Assembly (NCBI RefSeq): GCF_946479765.1
Contig: NZ_CAMLHO010000015.1
Location: 1 to 64,000, forward strand
Length of the DNA stretch: 64,000 bases
Direction: 5' to 3'
Source of the DNA: an uncultured Aliivibrio sp.
GTDB taxonomy: Bacteria > Pseudomonadota > Gammaproteobacteria > Enterobacterales > Vibrionaceae
Below, one piece after another: positions 1 through 9,048 of this stretch; the stretch's first letter is position 1; every line of letters begins with the position of its first letter. The translations under genes were made by a program, and so were the position numbers. Below the pieces are notes generated by a model. The model was not told where the DNA came from. It did no database searches and saw only the letters and a program-made list of their open reading frames with translations.

Positions 1-23
1 TATTATTTGGCACTTAGCTGCAT

Positions 24-1145
24 TTAACATTTTAGCAACTCATGCGTGGACCCTGCAAAGTCACCATCATCATTCCAATCAACCCACACAGATAAGTTTC
101 CTGCTGTCGAAGCAGTCACAGCAATAACGGTATCTAAACCCGGCTCTAATGCCGTAACAAAGCCAACACCATCTTCATCATCACTGGTAATTGAATCATC
201 CGAATCAGGAGATTGCGCCGCATAGTAATCACCATCGACACTACTTCCTAACCAAGTTATTCCATCAAGAGCATGACGAGCACCATTAGAAGCTAACGTC
301 GAACCATAACTGTCTGGTGCATCACCAAAATCAATCGTTGCAGGTTCATCGGTATCAATCAAAGGTGCGTTCGCACATCTCGCCCCATCGTTTTGGCTAG
401 AAAAAGGACCATCAGCGAATTTAATCGCAGGCACAACACCTGAATCAATGATTGCTTGAGAAGATAAATTGACACGATACACTTGGCCATCTTGGTTACG
501 AGAAAGATAAAGATTGCCATCTACATCGAAATACATCGCGCCAAACGTCCCCGTTTCTCCCGTATCACCAACATAAGTTGCTGCTCCAGTCGAGATATCA
601 AACTCATACAAACCACCACTGCCATTATCTACCCCATATAAATGGTTATTACTTGGATGAAACGCAAAATCCGTTAAACTCACTGACGCAGTAGATGTAA
701 TACGCTGCGCTGTTAGTGTTGCATTAACATTGCTATCTAAAGGGGAAAGGTCGATTTTATAAAAACCTGTCCCTGTTCTATAAACGTAATAATGATGTTG
801 ATAAACATCCCCTACATAAAATGTTTTATCAGAAGGAAGCCCATTGACATTAAGCGTTGTGGCTTGGAAATTTTGCCCTAATCGAACAATAGTGTAATTT
901 GTAGTGTCATACCCATATATATATCGGTCGGTTTCATTAAAACCAACCCCATTTATATTTGAAGACAGCCCTGTATTATTTTGTAATAAACTGTTTGTCC
1001 CAGTAACTAAGTTAATGCCATAAACTGAAACAGGTTTACCTTGAAATAAATATGCCTTACTTGGGCAAGAATCAAAAGCAACCGCAAATACTTTTGAGCT
1101 TAATAATAAGGACATTAAAATAAATAACCGAATAAATAGATACAT
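24..1145 (-). CDS. Secreted beta-propeller-like (DUF6923-like) protein with a C-terminal GEVED-type domain that ends abruptly; start probably at 1145 (MYLFIRLF...) after an AGGAAC-type SD
   Basis: ORF track; signal peptide MYLFIRLFILMSLLLSSKVFA; DFGDAPDSYGT-like motif and VWVDWNDDGDF motif near the C-terminus. Confidence 0.55.
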   Translation of the reverse strand: MYLFIRLFILMSLLLSSKVFAVAFDSCPSKAYLFQGKPVSVYGINLVTGTNSLLQNNTGLSSNINGVGFNETDRYIYGYDTTNYTIVRLGQNFQATTLNVNGLPSDKTFYVGDVYQHHYYVYRTGTGFYKIDLSPLDSNVNATLTAQRITSTASVSLTDFAFHPSNNHLYGVDNGSGGLYEFDISTGAATYVGDTGETGTFGAMYFDVDGNLYLSRNQDGQVYRVNLSSQAIIDSGVVPAIKFADGPFSSQNDGARCANAPLIDTDEPATIDFGDAPDSYGSTLASNGARHALDGITWLGSSVDGDYYAAQSPDSDDSITSDDEDGVGFVTALEPGLDTVIAVTASTAGNLSVWVDWNDDGDFAGSTHELLKC

Positions 1146-1393
1146 AGCTTGTTCCTTCTCGTTATGATGCTCTATATACTGATCATTCAAAAGCCATGCC
1201 AATTTTAACCGCATGTTTTATAACAAAAAAATAAATAACAAATTCATCCTTACTATAATGAAAATCACTTTGCATCCGAATAAAAACCATTTATATACAT
1301 TAGACCATCACACTAAAAATAAAATATCTCTCCTCTTTATATTCAATTATCCCCTCTCCTTATCCTCTCTGTTTTTCCTATGATTCAAACTGC

Positions 1394-1408
1394 ATTGCAA
1401 ATTGAGAA
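1394..1408 (-). promoter_or_regulatory. SypG enhancer-like site (TTCTCAATTTGCAAT on - strand)
   Basis: Matches the TTCTCAnnnTG[C/A] pattern; about 70 bp upstream of the sypA sigma-54 promoter. Confidence 0.6.
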
Positions 1409-1479
1409 TTCGTATTAACGACCTCATTATCAAATTGACAAAAACACATAAGAACATGAAATATAACAGTTATATTTAT

Positions 1480-1494
1480 TGGCACGCTTACTGC
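1480..1494 (+). promoter_or_regulatory. sigma-54 promoter of sypA (TGGCAC-GCTTA-CTGC)
   Basis: -24/-12 consensus TGGCAC-N5-TTGC with one mismatch, upstream of sypA. Confidence 0.75.
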
Positions 1495-1542
1495 TCTATT
1501 AAATCTATCAACACAATATAGATAAACCATCAGGAGCTTATT

Positions 1543-1860
1543 ATGGAATTACATCAATTTGAATCAGACACAAATACACTTGTTCTATCAGTTCAAGGTG
1601 ATATGGATGCGGTAGGTTGTCGAGATATCCAACCGACTATTGATGAAGTGATTGAACAAGAACACTCTCAAGTTCATATCGACCTAGCACAAGTGGCTTT
1701 TTTAGATTCTTCGGGTATTGGTGCCATTGTGTATCTATATAAACGATTAATTGAAAAAAAACGCACCATGCAAATTCAAAATGCTCATGGTCAACCATTA
1801 GAATTGCTTAAGTTACTGCGTATTGAAAATGCCATTCCAGTAAATAGCACAACTCATTAA
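1543..1860 (+). CDS. sypA: STAS-domain anti-sigma factor antagonist SypA
   Basis: STAS motif IDLAQVAFLDSSGIGAIVYLYK with conserved phosphorylatable Ser; first gene of the syp cluster. Confidence 0.9.
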   Translation: MELHQFESDTNTLVLSVQGDMDAVGCRDIQPTIDEVIEQEHSQVHIDLAQVAFLDSSGIGAIVYLYKRLIEKKRTMQIQNAHGQPLELLKLLRIENAIPVNSTTH

Positions 1861-1921
1861 CCGTTATTAATTACTGTAAAAATGGACATAAATCGACAGT
1901 AATCTCATGGAGAGCTGCATC

Positions 1922-2734
1922 ATGAACAAACAAAAATTGCTCATTCTAAGCTTTGGATTTCTTTCTATTTCAGGCTGTACTTCATTTGCCGAACCCGGTG
2001 AAGGTGGTGAAGCGGAAAATTATCCTCAAGCGGCATTCTCTCCTGTAATGCCAGATCAACCATTAGGTCCTGAACATGGCTTACGTTTTGATTGGGAACT
2101 AGCCGCTCGTCATCTTGATATTCTCATATTAGAAAAAGCGGAATGGTGTTTTCCTGCTACCGTTCATCAAGCCAAACAAAATGAAGCTCGAATAGCTCGT
2201 GAATTAGAAGGAGGCTTACAACTGGATGCCGCGAATGATTTAGTCATTCAACGGAACCTATTAAAGCGTTTAGAACGACAGTTAGATTACGTAAAACGCC
2301 AAGAAACGTGCGCACCACCCTCAGATTCAAACTCAGGAAATTCAGACATTGAGTTAGCACAAAAAATTTATGATCTCTTAAACCGAGACAACCAATTTGC
2401 TTTTAACTCAGCTGAATTGAATCCTAAGTATGTGGTTAATTTATCTGAAGCTTCTCAGTTACTTAATAAACATCAAGATTTTAAACTTCTTGTTACAGGT
2501 CACGCAGATTCAGTTGGCGAAGAAGATGGCAATCAAGAGCTTGCATTAGAAAGAGCGAAACAAGTAAAACGTTATTTAAGTATATTTGGCCTTGCTCAAA
2601 ATAGAATTCATGTTGATGCCGTCGGTTCTAATGACCCTTATTTTGAAGGAACAGAGCCCCATGTAAGATTAACTAACCGCCGAGTTACCATTGAGTTATT
2701 AGAACTCGACCAACCCTTAGAACTTGGGCAATAA
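1922..2734 (+). CDS. sypB: OmpA-family outer membrane lipoprotein SypB
   Basis: Lipobox SISGC; OmpA C-terminal motif VTGHADSVGEEDGNQELALERAKQVKRYL; synteny. Confidence 0.87.
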   Translation: MNKQKLLILSFGFLSISGCTSFAEPGEGGEAENYPQAAFSPVMPDQPLGPEHGLRFDWELAARHLDILILEKAEWCFPATVHQAKQNEARIARELEGGLQLDAANDLVIQRNLLKRLERQLDYVKRQETCAPPSDSNSGNSDIELAQKIYDLLNRDNQFAFNSAELNPKYVVNLSEASQLLNKHQDFKLLVTGHADSVGEEDGNQELALERAKQVKRYLSIFGLAQNRIHVDAVGSNDPYFEGTEPHVRLTNRRVTIELLELDQPLELGQ

Positions 2735-2748
2735 CAGAGGACAAGATC

Positions 2749-4860
2749 ATGCGTATTTTTTATATTCTACTCATCACCATTTTGTTCTCTTCTATCTCAG
2801 TGGTGCATTCAAAAAATAAAGATAATACCGTTCGTGTTGGTGACGTAATCACCATCATGCTACCAGGTGAAGATTCTTTAAATAGAGACTTCCAAGTAGA
2901 TAAGCAAGGACGTGTAATATTACCTGAAGTCGGGCCTCTATTTGTATCAGGAAAAACAGAAGCACAAATGGTATCTAGCGTAACATTAAGCTTGAAAAGA
3001 ATATTGCAAGACTTACGAAATCTTCAAGTATTTATAAGTAAACGTCAATTAATCGTTAATATTCAGGGTTACGTAAAGCAACCAGGGGAATATACTCTGT
3101 CAGATGGCGATTCCGTACAACTGGCACTTTATGCAGCAGGCGGTTTACGTTCTGGGGCTCAGTTAAACCGTTTGCAACTTCGCCGTTCAGACAAAGTGAC
3201 TACCTTTAATTACAAAGCCTTTTTAGACTCGGGTGATCAATCTTTACTTCCTGAGCTTCAATCATTAGATACCCTATTTATTCCTGCATCTCCAATGGTA
3301 GGTAACATCGAACAAGAATTTGACCCATCAAAACTGTCTCAAGCTGGTGATGCAGCCGATGGTAAAAAAGCAATTAAAGTCTTTGGTGAAGTGAACGCGC
3401 CGGGTACTTTCTCTTATAAAAAAGGGACCAATCTTGTCGATGTATTAATGCGCGCAGGTGGGGTAACCCGTTATGCAGGCGTTGAACAAATTCGAGTAAT
3501 CTCAAAAAACAAACCTGCGCTATTCAATCTAAAGCGTTATTTAGATACCGGTGATGACAACTTATTACCACCACTTGAAGTGGGTTCAACCATCTTTGTT
3601 CCTAAACAAGAAGAAGAGATTAAATCAGGCTCAAACATGGTCTATGTCATGGGTGAGGTAGCAAAACCTGGGGCATTTGAAGGAAAAAAAGGCGCAACCT
3701 TTATGGATATCTTAGCCAATGCAGGTGGTCCAACTCGATTTGCTGAATCTCGCCAAATACGGATCATTAAAGCCAATGGCGCAGTTATCAATTTCGATTT
3801 ATCTGGCTATACCGAAGGCACTAATTATCAACGTCCACCTGCGATTGCGGCTGGTGATGCTATTTTTGTTCCTGAAAAAACAGACATGAATGAGAAATCA
3901 TGGTTAAAAATAGCACCAAGTCGCGCAGTAAGAGTAATCGGTGAAGTTCAACATCCTGGCCGTATCGAATGGTCTGATGAAATGTCATTCTTAGATTTAC
4001 TGGCACACGTTGGTGGTCCTACTTTACGAGGAGATACGACAAGAATTGAGATCGTAACGCCTGATCGTGACGGTAACAACCAAGTGTATACCTTTAATTT
4101 GGATTCATTTATTTCAAAAGGAAAATCCGATTCAGCACTGCCAACCATTAGAGCTGGCGCAACGATTCGAGTGCATGATTTACCGCAAGATCCATCAGAC
4201 AACAAAGCACAATGGGTTCGCCAAAGCTCAGATAGCTCTATCTATGTATTTGGTCAAGTAAATGCCGCGGGGCGCTACCGTTTCACTAATGAAATGCACT
4301 TTTTAGATATTCTTTCAGCGGCTGATGGCCCTACATTAGATGCCGATATTCATAACATTCGAGTTACTCACCGCGACAAAAGCTACTCAAAAGTCAGTAA
4401 ATTAAACTTAGCACTTTATTTTGAAACAGGTGACGAGTCATTACTGCCTATCGTAAAAACAGGGGACACCATTTATGTTCCAGAGAAAAACAGAGCATGG
4501 GTTGATGAAAGTAAAGAAACCACTATTCGTGTACTTGGCGCTATCAATAAACCCGGTCGTTATCGCTTCAATGATTCAATGACTTTATTAGATTTATTGG
4601 CAGAAGCGGGAGGCCCAAGCGATGTCGCTTATCTTGAAAAAATCAGTGTCGTAAATCATTCATTAGATAAAGGCCAAGCTCGAACCTTTGACCTTGTTAA
4701 ATTTAGCCGCACCGCTGATTTCAGAAGCATTCCCGTTTTAAGAGCCGGAGACACCATTTACATTCCAAATAAAGACGAAAGTGTCATGGAGCAAGTTCGT
4801 GTTGTGATGAAAGACGTGTTCCAAATCGTGGCAACCATCGCCTTAATAGGAGCCTTATAA
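2749..4860 (+). CDS. sypC: Polysaccharide export protein (OPX/Wza-like) SypC with multiple SLBB repeats
   Basis: Poly_export motif VRVGDVITIMLPGEDSLNRDFQVDKQGRVILPEVG, then repeated V.GxVxxPGxxxxxxxxxxLDLLxxAGG units. Confidence 0.9.
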   Translation: MRIFYILLITILFSSISVVHSKNKDNTVRVGDVITIMLPGEDSLNRDFQVDKQGRVILPEVGPLFVSGKTEAQMVSSVTLSLKRILQDLRNLQVFISKRQLIVNIQGYVKQPGEYTLSDGDSVQLALYAAGGLRSGAQLNRLQLRRSDKVTTFNYKAFLDSGDQSLLPELQSLDTLFIPASPMVGNIEQEFDPSKLSQAGDAADGKKAIKVFGEVNAPGTFSYKKGTNLVDVLMRAGGVTRYAGVEQIRVISKNKPALFNLKRYLDTGDDNLLPPLEVGSTIFVPKQEEEIKSGSNMVYVMGEVAKPGAFEGKKGATFMDILANAGGPTRFAESRQIRIIKANGAVINFDLSGYTEGTNYQRPPAIAAGDAIFVPEKTDMNEKSWLKIAPSRAVRVIGEVQHPGRIEWSDEMSFLDLLAHVGGPTLRGDTTRIEIVTPDRDGNNQVYTFNLDSFISKGKSDSALPTIRAGATIRVHDLPQDPSDNKAQWVRQSSDSSIYVFGQVNAAGRYRFTNEMHFLDILSAADGPTLDADIHNIRVTHRDKSYSKVSKLNLALYFETGDESLLPIVKTGDTIYVPEKNRAWVDESKETTIRVLGAINKPGRYRFNDSMTLLDLLAEAGGPSDVAYLEKISVVNHSLDKGQARTFDLVKFSRTADFRSIPVLRAGDTIYIPNKDESVMEQVRVVMKDVFQIVATIALIGAL

Positions 4861-5567
4861 TGAAAATACCCGCATGCAATATGGAAATTGAGCACGTATT
4901 TTTGCAATTAGAACAACAAGAGTGCCGTTCATTGTGTATCACCTCAACCAATTCAGGTGAAGGCGTAACCTCGTTAGCCCAAGCCTTAACTGAGCGACAT
5001 TTATTGGCGGGTTATCGCACTTTATTGGTGGATCTTAACTTACAGAATCCAAGTTTAACGGCTTTGTCATTTATTACAGGTCCAAAAGAAGAGAAAGAAA
5101 CGACACCACACTATCTCGCCCTCACTCTGCAAGATAACGTGGTGCTATCAGGGCTTCCAGCACCAACCAACAAAGCCAATATAATGGAACTTCGCCAGCC
5201 TAAATATCTTAAAAATCAAATTTCACAATGGCTTACCGAGTTTGATAAAGTGATCATTGATGCCTCAGCATTATCTCAACTCAGTGTTGATAATATTCCA
5301 GCTCAAACAATTGCTGGCGCGTGTGATGGCACCATCATGGTCATATTGTCAGGCCAAACCCTACAAACCGAATTGACCATTGTGATAGAATCATTAAAGA
5401 AAAACCAAGCGAACCTCATCGGTCATGTCTTTAATGATAAATATCAGCCGGGTTTAAAAAATGAAATTTGCAGAGAAATCGAAAGATTCCGTTTTTTACC
5501 CAAGAGATTATCTACTAAGCTAATTTCTATCGTCCAAAATAATCGATTCTTATCAACCGTGGTGTAA
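4860..5567 (+). CDS. sypD: Bacterial tyrosine kinase-like ATPase SypD with degenerate P-loop
   Basis: CpsD/CapB-like fold signature ITSTNSGEGVTSLAQAL / TLLVDLNLQNPSL / KVIIDAS; synteny. Confidence 0.82.
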   Translation: MKIPACNMEIEHVFLQLEQQECRSLCITSTNSGEGVTSLAQALTERHLLAGYRTLLVDLNLQNPSLTALSFITGPKEEKETTPHYLALTLQDNVVLSGLPAPTNKANIMELRQPKYLKNQISQWLTEFDKVIIDASALSQLSVDNIPAQTIAGACDGTIMVILSGQTLQTELTIVIESLKKNQANLIGHVFNDKYQPGLKNEICREIERFRFLPKRLSTKLISIVQNNRFLSTVV

Positions 5568-7096
5568 TGATGACTAATTCCATTTTACTTTTCGAAGATA
5601 CGCAACCTACCTCTCTTGATTCTGTGAGAGTGCTGCGTCAATCACTGTCTAAAATAGTCGACCGTTTGGATATTCAACAAACCTTTAAGCATCAATGTTT
5701 ACTCTGTTTTTCAGAGTGGAGTACCAACTTGGTCCTACATCCTGAATATCCTAGCGACACCATTACTCTTTCCTTACGAAAAACGCCAAAGCACTGGCAG
5801 TTAGATATCAGTGATAATGGTGAGCAGTGGGACCCCACAACGCAGCATAGCAATGAAGATGTCAGTGATTTCACCTTAAAATGTGGAGGACGAGGCATTG
5901 ATATTATTCAAGCACAAACCGATGAAATAAATTATGTTTCAACCAGTGTGAATAACGTTTTCACTATGAAATGGGAGCGCGCAGCATTCCAAAAAACGCA
6001 CCATATATTGATCGTTGAGGATGACTCTATACTACGAACCCTCTACCAAGCCTATCTCACACCTGAATTTACCGTTACCACCAAAAATAACGGTAAAGAC
6101 GCACTGCAATTTTTAAACAGTGAATCCGTTGATTTAATCATCTCAGACATTCAGATGCCAGAAATGGGCGGTCTAGAGCTAAGAGAAAAACTAGAACAAT
6201 CCGACACCTTCTGTACGCCTTTTATTTTTTTATCACGCTTACAAGACCACCACACAGTAAATAATGCGACTCAATTAGGCATTGATGATTACCTAGAAAA
6301 ACCGATTCAAAAACAGCCATTACTTAATTCAATTCATCGTGTATTAGCGCGATTTGATCAAGTCTACAAATCACTCTCTCAACAGGTGAATCAAAAAATA
6401 ACTCACACTCTTTTACCCAATACGGAACTGGATTCAAAACATTGGAAAATAGCAACACAACAACGTAATACGGGCCATGGTGGTGGTGACTTTTTATTGT
6501 CACGCACCGAGAAAGACAACTCACTGTTATTACTTGCTGATGTGATGGGCCATGATGAGAGCGCTAAGTTTTTCGCTTATGCATATGCTGGGTATGTTCG
6601 AGGGTTAATGCAAAATGCAGATATCACCCAGCCGGCACAATTGTTATCTCACCTCTCAAATAATGCATTTAAAGACCACTTGTTATCACAAACCATGTTA
6701 ACAAGTTGTTGTTTAAGTTTTGTTTCTGATGATACGATAAAAATCAGTAGTGCAGGTCATCCTGCCCCTCTCCATCTTTCATCAAAAGGAATTGAAATCG
6801 TTGATGTTCAAGGAACCTTACCCGGTTTGCTACCAATCACAGAGTACCAAGAGCAAAGCCTGACATTAAAAAAAGGCGAACGATTAGCTTTATTTACGGA
6901 TGGGCTATTTGAATCGGGCAACACCGTTTCAGAAAGAGAAACCTTAGAGTTAAGGATAAAAGAAACCTTATTATCAACATTAGAGCATCCAATAGAAGAG
7001 GCATTAACTCTAGTTATGAAATGCTTTGATAACTTAGCAGGGACACCACCCAACGACGATGCATTGTTACTGTTAATAGAACGAAACACCCAATAG
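5567..7096 (+). CDS. sypE: SypE response regulator: RsbW-like HATPase + REC + PP2C phosphatase
   Basis: N-terminal HATPase (LDISDNGEQWDP, GGRGIDII), REC (LIISDIQMPEMGG), C-terminal SpoIIE/PP2C (GHGGGDFLL, LFTDGLFESGN, DDALLLLI). Confidence 0.9.
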   Translation: MMTNSILLFEDTQPTSLDSVRVLRQSLSKIVDRLDIQQTFKHQCLLCFSEWSTNLVLHPEYPSDTITLSLRKTPKHWQLDISDNGEQWDPTTQHSNEDVSDFTLKCGGRGIDIIQAQTDEINYVSTSVNNVFTMKWERAAFQKTHHILIVEDDSILRTLYQAYLTPEFTVTTKNNGKDALQFLNSESVDLIISDIQMPEMGGLELREKLEQSDTFCTPFIFLSRLQDHHTVNNATQLGIDDYLEKPIQKQPLLNSIHRVLARFDQVYKSLSQQVNQKITHTLLPNTELDSKHWKIATQQRNTGHGGGDFLLSRTEKDNSLLLLADVMGHDESAKFFAYAYAGYVRGLMQNADITQPAQLLSHLSNNAFKDHLLSQTMLTSCCLSFVSDDTIKISSAGHPAPLHLSSKGIEIVDVQGTLPGLLPITEYQEQSLTLKKGERLALFTDGLFESGNTVSERETLELRIKETLLSTLEHPIEEALTLVMKCFDNLAGTPPNDDALLLLIERNTQ

Positions 7097-7121
7097 CATA
7101 GTATTTTATAGAGAGGTCATT

Positions 7122-7505
7122 ATGAAAGAAGACAACAATAACCACCCAACCTCCATATTGGTTGATGAGGCGATTCTTCAGCAAATAATTAAAGATACTG
7201 ACGCCAGTGTGATGCCTGAATTAATCAGTTTTTATATTATCGAATCTAAAGCGAGAGTAGAAACTATTACAAAAGCAACCCATACTAATGATCTCTATGC
7301 GTTAGAGTTTGAGGCTCATACGTTAGGAAGTACCTCTCTCACATTAGGTAATAGTGCTTTAGCTACGCTTGCTCGCCAAATAGAACAACATTGCCTTCAA
7401 CACGAATTTGATGACGCATTAACAAAATCTCTTTCATTACCCGCTCTCGCTGAAGCGTCATTTTTAGCACTAGAACAACGAAACGCACTCGGCTTCACAA
7501 ACTAA
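7122..7505 (+). CDS. Free-standing HPt protein in the sypF position
   Basis: HPt core FEAHTLGSTSLTLGNSALATLARQIE with phospho-accepting His; SD gagagg; lies between sypE and sypG. Confidence 0.85.
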   Translation: MKEDNNNHPTSILVDEAILQQIIKDTDASVMPELISFYIIESKARVETITKATHTNDLYALEFEAHTLGSTSLTLGNSALATLARQIEQHCLQHEFDDALTKSLSLPALAEASFLALEQRNALGFTN

Positions 7506-7563
7506 ACTAAAAAAATCAGTACAATAAATATTAATGATCGCTAGGTAAAACAGGATGTTGCTT

Positions 7564-9048
7564 ATGCTACAAAAAGTATTATTAGTTGAAGATTCCACCT
7601 CTTTAGCCATTCTTTACAAACAATACGTTAAAGATGAACCGTATGAATTCTTCCATGTCACCACGGGCGAGCAAGCGAAAGCCTTCATGGAAAAGAACCC
7701 ACCACAATTGGTCGTTCTTGATTTAAAATTACCCGACATGTCAGGACAGGATGTATTGGCATGGATGAAAGAAAATCAACTTCCCACCGCCGTTATTGTC
7801 GCGACAGCTCATGGCACCATCAACATTGCCGTCGATTTATTACAAAGTGGTGCGGATGATTTTATTGAAAAACCAATCCAAGCAGACCGATTTAAAATAT
7901 CTATCCGTAATCACCTTAAACGAGCCAAACTTGAAGATCTGGTTGAAGATCTACAAAACACCTTCAACCGTAAAAAATACCAAGGGTTTATTGGCTCTAG
8001 CTTACCGATGCAAGCGGTATACAAAACCATTGATGCCGTTGCACCAACGACTGCTAGTGTATTTATTTACGGGGAAAGCGGGACAGGTAAAGAAGTGTGC
8101 GCCGAAGCCATTCATTATCAAAGCCAACGAAATAATAAAGCCTTTGTTGCCATTAACTGTGGCGCAATCCCACGAGATTTGATGGAAAGTGAAATTTTTG
8201 GTCATGTGAAAGGCGCATTTACTGGCGCAACGACTGATCGAAAAGGGGCAGCCATGATGGCTAATGGCGGCACGCTCTTTTTAGATGAATTGTGTGAAAT
8301 GGAATTAGAAATGCAGAAAAAATTACTGCGTTTTTTACAAACAGGCCGCTTTACGCCATTAGGTGGCAGTAAAGAACTCAGTACCGATATTCGTATTATC
8401 TGTGCCACCAACCGTGATCCTCTTACTGAAGTGAACGAAGGCCGTTTTAGAGAAGATTTATACTATCGTGTCCATGTTGTTCCCATTCAAATGCCACCAC
8501 TGCGTGATCGTGGTACTGACATTATTGATATAGCTTCCTTCTTCCTAAAAAAATACGCTAAAGAAGACAAGAAGAAATTCAAAGCGATGACACGAGATGT
8601 CGAACTAATCCTATGCAACTACCCATGGCCAGGCAATGTACGTCAGCTGCAAAATATCATCAGAAACGTAGTGGTTCTTCACAATGAAACCCATGTGGCG
8701 ATAGAGCATTTACCACCGCCATTAAACCAACCCTTTTTAACACCAACACCTAAACTACAAGCGAAACCGCAGACTAAAGCTCAACCGCTTCAAAAAGAAG
8801 TGTCGATTCAACCTCATCAAGATAACACCACGGAATCTCAACCTAGCCATCAAGACGCTGCTGTACCTCTGGACATCAATACCAGTGCAATTCGTCCAAT
8901 GGCTGATATAGAAAGAGAAGTCATTCAAAACGCCATTGACCAATGTAATGGCAATGTTTTAAATGCGGCGGTCTTACTTGAACTCAGTCCATCAACTTTA
9001 TACCGCAAAAAACAGGCGTGGGAAGCGTATGAAGAATCAGACTCCTAA
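7564..9048 (+). CDS. sypG: SypG sigma-54-dependent response regulator
   Basis: REC (VVLDLKLPDMSG), AAA+ (GESGTGKE, GAFTGA), Fis-type HTH (NVLNAAVLLELSPSTLYRK). Confidence 0.92.
   Translation: MLQKVLLVEDSTSLAILYKQYVKDEPYEFFHVTTGEQAKAFMEKNPPQLVVLDLKLPDMSGQDVLAWMKENQLPTAVIVATAHGTINIAVDLLQSGADDFIEKPIQADRFKISIRNHLKRAKLEDLVEDLQNTFNRKKYQGFIGSSLPMQAVYKTIDAVAPTTASVFIYGESGTGKEVCAEAIHYQSQRNNKAFVAINCGAIPRDLMESEIFGHVKGAFTGATTDRKGAAMMANGGTLFLDELCEMELEMQKKLLRFLQTGRFTPLGGSKELSTDIRIICATNRDPLTEVNEGRFREDLYYRVHVVPIQMPPLRDRGTDIIDIASFFLKKYAKEDKKKFKAMTRDVELILCNYPWPGNVRQLQNIIRNVVVLHNETHVAIEHLPPPLNQPFLTPTPKLQAKPQTKAQPLQKEVSIQPHQDNTTESQPSHQDAAVPLDINTSAIRPMADIEREVIQNAIDQCNGNVLNAAVLLELSPSTLYRKKQAWEAYEESDS

Noticed and set aside
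3948-4205. Antisense ORFs within sypC, betA, mgtE, ybbP and other genes
   Set aside because: All overlap strongly supported coding sequences on the opposite strand with no motif or SD support.
7796-8182. 128-aa ORF inside sypG in another frame
   Set aside because: Lies fully within the clear sypG AAA+ coding sequence; no family signature; typical shadow ORF.
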